From Pyxidicoccus fallax (lineage in GTDB: Bacteria; Myxococcota; Myxococcia; Myxococcales; Myxococcaceae), in the NCBI RefSeq assembly GCF_012933655.1, contig NZ_JABBJJ010000126.1, forward strand, positions 1-32,144: 32,144 nucleotides of DNA, written 5' to 3'. The position numbers and the translations under genes were made by a program. The notes under the pieces are model-generated. The model saw only the letters and a list, made by a program, of their open reading frames with translations, did not search any database and had not been told where the DNA came from. Within the stretch, counting starts at the first letter, position 1, and each line of letters opens with the position of its first letter. Below, piece after piece: positions 1 to 8,168 of the stretch.

Positions 1-152
1 GTTGTGGGGCGCAGGACACCCGCCGGACCCGGGACGTTGAGTACCGGGCGGCCTGGACGGGGGGGAGGGGAGCGTCACCCGCCCAGGGGCCGGCCATGGC
101 CTGGACGTCAGGAGGGGCCGCGCGGGAGTAGCCACGCGCGTTGCGACCGACC

Positions 153-164
153 TATACATTCCCC
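153..164 (+). promoter_or_regulatory. -10-like hexamer placed for a leaderless yebC mRNA
   Basis: TATACA lies at 153-158, and the ATG of the YebC-family gene starts at 165. A start site about 7 nt after the hexamer would fall on the ATG itself. No Shine-Dalgarno-like purine run is visible between 141 and 164. I see no convincing -35 box, so this rests on one hexamer in otherwise GC-rich DNA. The rest of 1-152 shows no gene or structure I can support. Confidence 0.35.
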
Positions 165-887
165 ATGGGACGCATTTTCGAGACTCGCAAGGCCACGATG
201 ATGGCCCGCTGGAACAAGATGGCGAAGGTGTTCACGCGCATCAGCAAGGACATCGCCATCGCCGTGAAGGCCGGAGGGCCGAACCCGGATTCGAACTCCA
301 CGCTGCGCCGGGTGCTCCAGAACGCTCGCGCGGCGAACATGCCGAAGGACAAGGTCGAGGCCGCCATCAAGCGCGCCAGCGGCCAGTCCGGCGCCGACTA
401 CGAAATCGTGCTCTACGAGGGCTACGCCCCGCACGGCATCGCGCTGATGGTGGAGACCGCCACCGACAACGTCGTGCGCACCGTGGCCAACGTGCGCATG
501 CACTTCAACAAGTACAGTGGGAACCTGGGCACCACCGGCAGCGTGGCCTTCATGTTCCAGCGCATGGGCGTCTTCCGCCTCAACCCCGAGGGCCTGAATC
601 AGGACGAGCTGGAGCTGGAGCTCATCGACCACGGCCTCCAGGAGATGGGCGAGGGCACCGGCGAGAAGGGCGAGAAGCAGCTCATCATCCGCTGCGCCTT
701 CGCCGACTTCGGCCAGATGCAGTCCGCCATCGAGGCCAAGGGCCTGTCCCCCATCTCCTCGGAGTCCGAGTACGTGGCGCAGAACCTCATCGAGCTGCCC
801 GAGGACAAGGCCAACGAGGTGCTGGAGCTGGTGGACTCGCTGGAGCAGGACGACGACGTCCAGCGCGTCTTCCACAACCTGGGCTGA
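165..887 (+). CDS. yebC: YebC/PmpR-family regulatory or translation-associated protein
   Basis: The 240-residue protein matches the whole length of the YebC/PmpR/TACO1 family. It begins MGRIFETRKATMMARWNKM, the variant N-terminus seen in the second YebC subgroup, rather than the classic MAGHSKW. Conserved segments include the NMPKDKVEAAIKRA stretch (about 60-75), a central LYEGYAPHG motif (about 93-101) and an acidic C-terminal domain. Family members are cytoplasmic; some are described as DNA-binding regulators and others as ribosome-associated factors that help translate proline-rich stretches, so the exact role here is inferred. ATG 165 was chosen over an in-frame TTG at 141 because family similarity begins there. 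The gene stands alone and converges on the GH3 gene, with a hairpin between them. Confidence 0.93.
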   Translation: MGRIFETRKATMMARWNKMAKVFTRISKDIAIAVKAGGPNPDSNSTLRRVLQNARAANMPKDKVEAAIKRASGQSGADYEIVLYEGYAPHGIALMVETATDNVVRTVANVRMHFNKYSGNLGTTGSVAFMFQRMGVFRLNPEGLNQDELELELIDHGLQEMGEGTGEKGEKQLIIRCAFADFGQMQSAIEAKGLSPISSESEYVAQNLIELPEDKANEVLELVDSLEQDDDVQRVFHNLG

Positions 888-898
888 TGAGCCCTCCA

Positions 899-928
899 GG
901 GGCGGCCGCCATGCGTCACGGCCGCCCC
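899..928. terminator. Bidirectional hairpin terminator between convergent genes
   Basis: A perfect 10-bp inverted repeat, GGGGCGGCCG (899-908) and CGGCCGCCCC (919-928), encloses a 10-nt loop. It fills the 54-bp gap between the YebC-family stop and the GH3 stop, the usual place for a shared terminator. There is no clear T-run on either side, as is common at this GC content. Confidence 0.6.
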
Positions 929-941
929 GTGCTTCACCCCG

Positions 942-3900
942 TCACTTCGTGAAGGTGATGGGGCCGTTGGACTGGACGCTGTTGCCCGCGCCGTCCACCG
1001 CCCGCACCCGCCAGGTGTGGCTGCCCGCGTTCAGCCCGGTGATGGAGAGCTGCTCGGTGCCCACGCCGTACACCTCGAACTCCCACAGCGAGTAGCCGTA
1101 GCCCGTCGCGCGCTGCACGCCGCGCATGCGCACGAAGCGCCCCACGCCGCTCAGGTTGGTGAGGTCGTCCACGCCGCCGTCGCCGGCCGTCTGCGTGGAC
1201 AGCGACCGCCAATTGGTGGCGCCGTCGACCGACGTCTCCACGACGTACTGCCGGCCGTACGCGGCCTCCCAGCTCAGCCGCACGCGCTTGATGGAGTAGA
1301 CGTCGCCGAGGTCCACGGTGATGGACTCGGTGTCCGGGCTGGCCGTGTCGTTGCGGCTGGACCAGCGCGTGGTGGGGTTGCCGTCCACCGCGTCGTTGGC
1401 GCTGCCGAACTCGTTGGAGGAGGCCACCACGTTGCGCCCCAGCGCGAGGTTCGTCGTCGTGCCCACGTACGCGCGCGGCGTGGCCGTGGGCGTGCGGTCC
1501 GTGCCATCCACGTTGAGTACGTACCGCGAGACGCCCGCGCCCACGTCGGTGGTCTGCTCCCAGACGAACGTCGTCACCGCCCCCGGCACCGCCGAGCCCT
1601 GCGCGGGCAGCAGCGCCGCGAAGGCCGCGGGCGGCGTGGTGTCATTCATGGTGAAGGTGGCCGTGGCCGACTGGGTGACGCCGCCGGCCCAGTTGTAGGC
1701 CTTCACGTACCAGGTGTGCGCGCCGTTGCCGATGCTGACGCTGGTGAGCGAGGCGGACGGGGTGCGCGTCGTGGCCACCGGGAAGGGGCTGCCGTCGAGG
1801 AAGACCTCGTAGCGGTGGATGCCCGTCTGCGGGTCGCTGCTCGCCGTCCAGGTGAAGGTGGGCTTCGTCGAAATCGTGGAGCCCGTGGCCGGCGTCTGCA
1901 GCGTGAAGGCCGTGGGCGGCGTGGCGTCCACGAGGCCGAAGCCCTGGATGCCCGCGCCGTACTGGAAGAGCGGGTTGCCGTAGATGGGCTGGATGGGCGC
2001 GCCCTGGGCAATCTTCTGCCGAATCTCCGCGCGCTGGGCGGCGGTGGCGCCCAGGTCGAAGGGCAGGTCCCACTGCTCGAGCTGGTTGTTCTCCACGTCA
2101 GTGCCAATCTGGTCCAGCGAGCGCGGCAACTGCCAGGGGAGCTGGCCGCGCGGGAAGACGTCGCCGAAGAGGACGTCCGCCACGGCCGGGCCACCCGAGT
2201 CACCGGGCCGGTACGCCACCAACAGCGCGTTGGTCTGCGGGACGACGTTGGTGAGGATGTACGGGCGCGGGAGGATGAGCACCGTCGTCACCGGGATGTT
2301 GCGCGCCTTGAAGCCGGTGATGAGGCCGTACTGGTCTCCCCACTTGGCGTCGTGCGCGGGGCCGATGGGGTCGCCCGGCAGGTAGGGCTTCTCCTTGTCC
2401 CACTCGGTGCCGTGGGTGAAGTAGCTCTCGCCCACCACGACGACGGCCGCGTTCGGCGTCACGCCCGCGGGCGCGGCGTCCTTGTAGACGGTGATGCCGG
2501 CCTGCTCGGCGCGCTGCTTGATGGCCTGGTAGATGGTGAGGTCGCCGAACTCGGTGCCGTGGAAGTCCGAGCGCCACGTCACCATGCAGGACGGGTCGTC
2601 CGCGCGCGGGCCGGCGACGACGAGCGTGGAGCCGGCGGGCAGTCGCAGCGGCAGCGCGCCGTCGTTCTTCAGGAGCGTCATCGCGTTCTGCGCGGCACGG
2701 CGCACCAGCGCCTTGTGGCTGGCGGTGTGCCACTCGGAGGTGCCGGCCGGGCCCCGGCGGTACGGGTCCTCGAAGACGCCGAGGCGGAACTTGAGGTCGA
2801 GGATGCGGCGCACGGCCGCGTCGATGCGGGCCACGCTGACCTCGCTCTCGAAGCTGCCCATCTGCGTCGGGGTGGCGCCGCCCATGACGTCCGAGCCCGC
2901 GTTGGCCGAGCGCGACCACGCGCCCGACGGCAGCCAGTCCGAGCAGATGACGCCGGTGTAGCCGAGCTTCTGGCGGAGGTAGTTGAGGATGCCCGGGTTG
3001 TCACCGGCGCCGTAGCCCTCCGGCCCGAGCAGCCAGCTGCCCGCGTAGCCGGGCATGATGCCGCTGGTGCCCGCCTCGATGGCCGCGTGCCACGGACGCA
3101 TGTGGTAGTGGATGGTGGTGCCGTCGTAGGTGATGCCGGCCTCGCCGCCCGCGCCCTGGCCCGGCCAGTGCTTCGTCGTCACCCAGAGGGAGTGCGGGTT
3201 GACTTCGGGGCCGCCCTGCAGGCCCGCGATGAGCGCGCGCGCCATGCCGGCCGCCAGGTCCGCGTCCTCGCCGCCGCCCTCCTGGATGCGCGGGTAGAGC
3301 ACCTTCGTGCCCACCTCGGCCAGCGGCGACAACGTGCCGCGGCTGCCCACGGCGAGCTGCTCGCGGCGCTGCATGTCACCCAGCTCGTAGACGGTGTCGA
3401 GGTCTCGCGAGGCGGCGAGCGCCGGCTGCGTGGGCCAGCTCGTCTTGTAGCCGTGGATGGTGTCGCCCGCGTCGACGTGCGGGATGCCCAGGCGCGTGAG
3501 CGCGGAGGCGCGCTGGAAGCTGACGATGTCCTGTGGGCTCAGGGGGCCCATGGTGAAGCCGGCCTCGGGCACCGTCTTCGCGTCGAAGAACATCTGCAGC
3601 GCCTTCTCGTGCAGCGTCATGCGCGACATCAGGTCGTTGACGCGAGTGGTGATGGGGTTGTGCCAGTCCTCGTAGGGCTCAATCGTCCCGTTCTTGTTGA
3701 GGTCGCGGATGCCGTTGATGAGCGCGACGCCGTCATCCGCGGTCTCCACCACCGGCAGGTAGACGGAGAAGGTGCGCAGGTCGGAGCGGCTGGTGTTGCC
3801 GCTCGGGAAGGTGGCGACGACGTACCACTTGTACGTCCAGCGGTCCGGCAGGTCCTGGTCCAGCGTCCACGAGGTGCCCGACGTGGTGGCCATCAGCGTG

Positions 3901-5432
3901 TAGCGGTCCAGCAGGCCGCCGGGCGCCATCCAGTCGTAGTCGTCGCGGCTGACGTTCAGGTAGACGCGGTAGTTCGTCGCGCCCGTGACGGCCGCCCACT
4001 GGAGCGTGGGCCGGCGGGTGTTCGTAATCATCGCGCCGTTGGCGGGCGCGGAGACGGCGAAGGCTCCGGCCACGGGCGGCGGCGCGGGCGCCACGTACGG
4101 GTCGGGGATGATGGTGCGGTCGCGCCCATCGGGGCTGGTGCCGGTGGAGAAGATCTCCACCTTCCACTCGGCGCCCTCCACCGCGAGCGTGGAGACGCTC
4201 TGCGCGCGCAGCACGGTGCCGGCGTGCGTGGTGACGACCAGCCGGATGTCGGTGTTCGGCGCCGTGGGCGAGAACTGGTTCTTCGACATCGTGACGGTGG
4301 TGTTGGGCGGGAAGGTCAGCTCGTAGGTGAAGGGCCCGGGCGGGTTGCGCACGGACGGCGTGGTGCTGCCCTCCTCGGGCGTGGGGGTGATGCTGATGGG
4401 GGCGGGCGAGACGTTGATCTTCGCGTACGCCAGCTCGGGGAACATCAGCTTGATTTTCTGGTTCGTGGTCTGCGGGGGCGGGTCGGTCGGGTTGCCGCCG
4501 CCGGGGGCGTACACCTCGAAGGACCAGAGCGAGTAGCCGTAGCCGGTGCCGCGCTGGATGCCGCGCATGCGCACGTAGCGGGCGCTGCCGGACACGGTGA
4601 TGCTCCGTCGGCCCGGGGCGCCATCGGTGATGGTGGGCGCGAGCGCCGTCCAGGTGGCGTCGTCGTTGGAGCCCTCGATGACGTACTGCTTGCCGTACGC
4701 GCCCTCCCAGTTCAGCGACACGCTGCCGAGCTGCTGGACACTGCCGAGGTCCACGCGAATCCACTGCGCGTCGGACAGCGCGTCGGAGGACCAGCGCGTG
4801 GTGACGTCCCCGTCCACCGCGTAGCCCGGCGCGAGGTGCGCGGCGTTGGCCTCCACGCTGGACGCCGTGGCGGTCCGGCCCTTCGCGAGGTCTCCCGTGG
4901 GCGGGGGCGCCGTGCCGCCGTAGATGGCGAACTCCCACAGCGAGTAGCCATAGGCGGGCGCTCCGCGCTCCGTGCCGAGGATGCGGACGTAGCGGCCCGT
5001 GCCGCTCACCGTCAGGTCATCCGTGCCGCCGTCGCCGTTGGTGACGGTGCGGATGTCCTGCCAGGTCGCCGCGTCGTTGGACGTCTGGATGATGTAGCCC
5101 TTGCCGTATGCCGCCTCCCAGGTGAGCACCACGCGGGCGATGGACGTGCTCTGGCCGAGGTCGACATGAATCCACTCGTTCGGGCCGAAGGCGCTGGCCC
5201 AGCGCGTGCCCGGGTCGCCGTCCACGGCGTACTGGCCGGACATCCCGGGGCCGCCTCCCTCCACCGACGACGTCACCGTCGGCCGGCCGAGGGCGAGGTT
5301 CACCGTCCCGATTTGCGCCCGCGCGGAGGGAGAGAACAGCGACACCGCCACCACCGCCAGGAACGCGCACACCCGGGCCAGCCATGACCCGAGCGCGTGC
5401 GCTCCAGGCACACGAAGAATCGGTACACGCAT
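942..5432 (-). CDS. Secreted multidomain GH3 glycosidase with three discoidin domains
   Basis: A 1,496-residue exported beta-glycosidase. Residues 1-39 form a signal peptide ending SPSARA. Two F5/8-type-C (CBM32/discoidin-like) domains follow at about 44-172 and 182-309, then a linker, an Ig/FN3-like unit (about 455-560), the GH3 N-terminal barrel (about 575-895) and the GH3 C-terminal domain (about 905-1165). The segment VICSDWLPSG holds the family's SDW motif, so Asp832 is the predicted nucleophile, and KHW (754-756) is also conserved. The C-terminus has one Ig-like unit (about 1171-1262) and a second that is interrupted by a third discoidin domain (about 1327-1458). Family knowledge suggests cleavage of beta-linked glucosides or xylosides; substrate cannot be read here. 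Discoidin domains probably anchor it to polysaccharide. ATG 5432 lacks a strong Shine-Dalgarno but gives a complete signal peptide. Convergent with yebC. Confidence 0.93.
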   Translation of the reverse strand: MRVPILRVPGAHALGSWLARVCAFLAVVAVSLFSPSARAQIGTVNLALGRPTVTSSVEGGGPGMSGQYAVDGDPGTRWASAFGPNEWIHVDLGQSTSIARVVLTWEAAYGKGYIIQTSNDAATWQDIRTVTNGDGGTDDLTVSGTGRYVRILGTERGAPAYGYSLWEFAIYGGTAPPPTGDLAKGRTATASSVEANAAHLAPGYAVDGDVTTRWSSDALSDAQWIRVDLGSVQQLGSVSLNWEGAYGKQYVIEGSNDDATWTALAPTITDGAPGRRSITVSGSARYVRMRGIQRGTGYGYSLWSFEVYAPGGGNPTDPPPQTTNQKIKLMFPELAYAKINVSPAPISITPTPEEGSTTPSVRNPPGPFTYELTFPPNTTVTMSKNQFSPTAPNTDIRLVVTTHAGTVLRAQSVSTLAVEGAEWKVEIFSTGTSPDGRDRTIIPDPYVAPAPPPVAGAFAVSAPANGAMITNTRRPTLQWAAVTGATNYRVYLNVSRDDYDWMAPGGLLDRYTLMATTSGTSWTLDQDLPDRWTYKWYVVATFPSGNTSRSDLRTFSVYLPVVETADDGVALINGIRDLNKNGTIEPYEDWHNPITTRVNDLMSRMTLHEKALQMFFDAKTVPEAGFTMGPLSPQDIVSFQRASALTRLGIPHVDAGDTIHGYKTSWPTQPALAASRDLDTVYELGDMQRREQLAVGSRGTLSPLAEVGTKVLYPRIQEGGGEDADLAAGMARALIAGLQGGPEVNPHSLWVTTKHWPGQGAGGEAGITYDGTTIHYHMRPWHAAIEAGTSGIMPGYAGSWLLGPEGYGAGDNPGILNYLRQKLGYTGVICSDWLPSGAWSRSANAGSDVMGGATPTQMGSFESEVSVARIDAAVRRILDLKFRLGVFEDPYRRGPAGTSEWHTASHKALVRRAAQNAMTLLKNDGALPLRLPAGSTLVVAGPRADDPSCMVTWRSDFHGTEFGDLTIYQAIKQRAEQAGITVYKDAAPAGVTPNAAVVVVGESYFTHGTEWDKEKPYLPGDPIGPAHDAKWGDQYGLITGFKARNIPVTTVLILPRPYILTNVVPQTNALLVAYRPGDSGGPAVADVLFGDVFPRGQLPWQLPRSLDQIGTDVENNQLEQWDLPFDLGATAAQRAEIRQKIAQGAPIQPIYGNPLFQYGAGIQGFGLVDATPPTAFTLQTPATGSTISTKPTFTWTASSDPQTGIHRYEVFLDGSPFPVATTRTPSASLTSVSIGNGAHTWYVKAYNWAGGVTQSATATFTMNDTTPPAAFAALLPAQGSAVPGAVTTFVWEQTTDVGAGVSRYVLNVDGTDRTPTATPRAYVGTTTNLALGRNVVASSNEFGSANDAVDGNPTTRWSSRNDTASPDTESITVDLGDVYSIKRVRLSWEAAYGRQYVVETSVDGATNWRSLSTQTAGDGGVDDLTNLSGVGRFVRMRGVQRATGYGYSLWEFEVYGVGTEQLSITGLNAGSHTWRVRAVDGAGNSVQSNGPITFTK

Positions 5433-5519
5433 GGGAAAAGCGGACCGCTGGAGGAAGTGGGAGAGGGGAACTGCCGCTGACTACCGAGGGGAGGCTGCGC
5501 CCGAGCGGTCCTTTCCTTT

Positions 5520-5560
5520 CTGTCCGTGATTCTAATCGTTCGGACAGTGAAGAAAGTCAA
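5520..5560 (-). promoter_or_regulatory. Candidate GH3 promoter overlapped by a dyad
   Basis: Reading on the minus strand, TTGACT (5560-5555) and TAGAAT (5534-5529) resemble sigma-70 boxes, but their 20-bp spacing is longer than ideal. A 7-bp inverted repeat, CTGTCCG (5520-5526) and CGGACAG (5541-5547), spaced by 14 bp, straddles the -10 box. That is where a repressor operator would sit. The leader to the GH3 start at 5432 would be roughly 90 nt. The AT-rich patch stands out from the surrounding GC. No regulator is encoded next to it. Confidence 0.4.
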
Positions 5561-5671
5561 ACCGAGACGAGATAACGCGGTCAGCCGTGATTTCCGAGTC
5601 AACCTGGAACACGCAGGTGACACAGCACGGCTGCACTTGTACCGGGCTGCTATTGAACTCGGGTTGTGGAA

Positions 5672-5700
5672 GCCCGGGACAGGGTGCGCGCGTCCCGGGC
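5672..5700 (-). terminator. Hairpin terminator downstream of msrA
   Basis: A perfect 9-bp inverted repeat, GCCCGGGAC (5672-5680) and GTCCCGGGC (5692-5700), has an 11-nt loop. It starts 11 nt after the msrA stop and is followed on the minus strand by TTCC only, so the T-tract is weak. Position and stem strength support a terminator separating msrA from the GH3 leader. Confidence 0.65.
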
Positions 5701-5711
5701 CTCATGAGGCT

Positions 5712-6368
<657 letters not shown>

Positions 6369-6493
6369 GCCCAGAGGAATAGCGGCCTGCCGTCCGGGTT
6401 TCACCCCCAGACGGAGCAGGCGGCCGGGCGGAAGGCGGATGCCCCGTTCCTTCAGTGGGCCGGACCGCCCTCCTGGACTACGGTGCCGCCCCA

Positions 6494-8122
6494 ATGCGCC
6501 TCGGACTCACCGCCGCCCTCTGCTGTGTCATCCCCTCCTTGGCCCTGGCCGCGACGAAGGACGCGCGCTGCCAGGGCTCTCCCAAGGCCCGCGCCGCCCG
6601 CTTCTCCGAGCAGGCGATGAAGGGCGCTCCCGCCGCCGAGCGCTATGCCGCCTACGTCCAGGCCTGCGCGCTGGACGAGGTCGTGGAGCTGACGAAGCAG
6701 CTGGTGCGTTTCAAGACGGTCAGCAGCGAGGCCCCCGCCGCCAAGAATCCGGGCATCGCCGCCATGGGCCGCTTCCTGCAGAAGTGGGCGAAGGCGCACG
6801 GCATGGCGTACCGGGCCGTGGGCAACAACGACGTGTTCGAGCTGTCCTGGGGCGACGGCGCGCCGCACCTGGGGCTCGTCTTCCACGGTGACGTGGTGCC
6901 CGCCCCCGCGCACGAATGGAAGAAGCCGCCCTTCGAGCCCTACGTGCAGGACGGCCGCCTCTACGGCCGCGGCGTGGAGGACGACAAGGGCCCCCTGGCG
7001 CAGGCGCTCGTGGCGCTCGACTTCGCGCGGCAGCTGGGCCTGAAGCCCGCGCAGGGCCGGGTGCTCGTCATCGTCGGCAACGGCGAGGAGAGCGACTGGA
7101 CGCCGATGAGCCAGTACGCCAACACCCAGCCCAAGCCCACGCACGTCATCTCCGTGGACTCCAACTACCCCGTGGTGGCCGCGCAGTCCGGCTTCGTCGC
7201 GTGGGCGCTCGAGGCCGCCGTGGGCGAGCCCTCGAAGGACGCCAGCGCCACGCTGCGCGCGGTGGACGTCAAGGGCGGCGAGTTCCTCACCCAGGTGCCC
7301 GGCGCCGCCATGCTGAAGCTCATGCCGTCGGCGGGCCGCACCGTGGAGCAGGCGCTGGCCGAGGTGCAGGCCGCCGTGGCCGCGGAGAAGGCCGCGCGCC
7401 CCGGCCTCCAGGCGGAGGTGAAGCGCGAGGGCGACGCCGTGGTGCTGTCCACGCAGGGCAAGGCGGTGCACGCCTCCATCGCCGACGAGGGGCACAACGC
7501 GATGTGGGACCTGGCCGCCGTGGCCGCACGCCTGCCGCTGGAGGACGACGGCGTGTCCGCCATGCTGCGCGTCGTGGCCCGCCGCTTCGATGGCGACCAC
7601 CACGGTAGGAAGCTGGGGCTGGCCTACGAGGACAAGGAATTGATGGGGCCGCTCATCGTCGCGCCCACGGTGCTGCGCGTGACGGAGGGCAAGGTGACGC
7701 TGGGCATCAACATGCGCCGGCCGCGCGGGCTGGACGCCGCTGTCTTCAACGCCGCGCTGGACAAGGCCGCCGCGCAGGTGGACGAGGACAGCGGGGGCCG
7801 CGTGCACGAGGGCGCCGAGCGCTACGTGGGCGACCCGCACGTGGCGGACACGTCCGGGACGCTCGTCACCACGCTGCTCGACATCTACAAGCGCCACCGG
7901 AAGGCGCCGGACGTGAAGCCCACGTCCGTGCGCGGCGGCACCTACGCGCGCCTGTTCCCCCGGGGCGTGGACTTCGGCCCCGCCCTGCCCGGCGAGACGT
8001 ACACCGGCCACGCGCCGGACGAGTCCATCTCGCTGGAGAGCCTGCACGCCGGCACGCGCATGCTGGCCGAGGCCGTGCACACGCTGGCGCTGACGCCCGC
8101 CGCGCCCGCGGCGAAGAAGTAG
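6494..8122 (+). CDS. Secreted M20-family dipeptidase (PepV/Sapep-like)
   Basis: A 542-residue metallopeptidase with a signal peptide (residues 1 to about 20, ending LALAA), so likely periplasmic or secreted. M20 signatures appear in order: VFHGDVVP (His131, Asp133), the bridging-metal segment GRGVEDDKG (about 158-166), the catalytic pair GNGEESDW (Glu198-Glu199) and VDSNYP (Asp222). Length and the large insert between metal-binding halves resemble PepV/Sapep dipeptidases, which remove the N-terminal residue of dipeptides with two zinc or manganese ions. ATG 6494 was chosen because it begins the signal peptide; an earlier GTG at 6455 would bury it. No strong Shine-Dalgarno is visible. Transcribed away from msrA and converges on the histidine kinase gene. 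Confidence 0.92.
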   Translation: MRLGLTAALCCVIPSLALAATKDARCQGSPKARAARFSEQAMKGAPAAERYAAYVQACALDEVVELTKQLVRFKTVSSEAPAAKNPGIAAMGRFLQKWAKAHGMAYRAVGNNDVFELSWGDGAPHLGLVFHGDVVPAPAHEWKKPPFEPYVQDGRLYGRGVEDDKGPLAQALVALDFARQLGLKPAQGRVLVIVGNGEESDWTPMSQYANTQPKPTHVISVDSNYPVVAAQSGFVAWALEAAVGEPSKDASATLRAVDVKGGEFLTQVPGAAMLKLMPSAGRTVEQALAEVQAAVAAEKAARPGLQAEVKREGDAVVLSTQGKAVHASIADEGHNAMWDLAAVAARLPLEDDGVSAMLRVVARRFDGDHHGRKLGLAYEDKELMGPLIVAPTVLRVTEGKVTLGINMRRPRGLDAAVFNAALDKAAAQVDEDSGGRVHEGAERYVGDPHVADTSGTLVTTLLDIYKRHRKAPDVKPTSVRGGTYARLFPRGVDFGPALPGETYTGHAPDESISLESLHAGTRMLAEAVHTLALTPAAPAAKK

Positions 8123-8142
8123 CCCGAGCGCTCGCATGGAAA

Positions 8143-8168
8143 GAGCCCCGGCCGTCGCGGCGGGGCTC
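8143..8168. terminator. Bidirectional terminator hairpin between convergent genes
   Basis: GAGCCCCG (8143-8150) pairs with CGGGGCTC (8161-8168), and CCG/CGG extends the stem past one bulged G, leaving a TCG loop. It lies in the 44-bp gap between the M20 dipeptidase and histidine kinase genes, and its right arm overlaps the kinase stop codon. Suitable for ending transcription in both directions. Confidence 0.6.

Noticed and set aside
1..152. Left-edge open frame
   Set aside because: Arg/Gly/Pro-rich with no homology or start signal; it overlaps the start of the YebC-family gene in another frame.
1017..5387. A 1,456-residue open frame on the plus strand opposite the GH3 gene
   Set aside because: It is the antisense shadow of a well-supported secreted GH3 enzyme, with Arg/Ala/Gly/Val-rich composition, no recognisable domain and no Shine-Dalgarno. 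G/C-ending codons on the real strand leave few stops opposite.
6455..6493. Upstream GTG start for the M20 dipeptidase
   Set aside because: It would put 13 residues ahead of a textbook signal peptide that begins at ATG 6494.
6369..6494. Longer MsrA starting at TTG 6494
   Set aside because: The added residues are Arg/Pro-rich and have no MsrA similarity; ATG 6368 matches E. coli MsrA.
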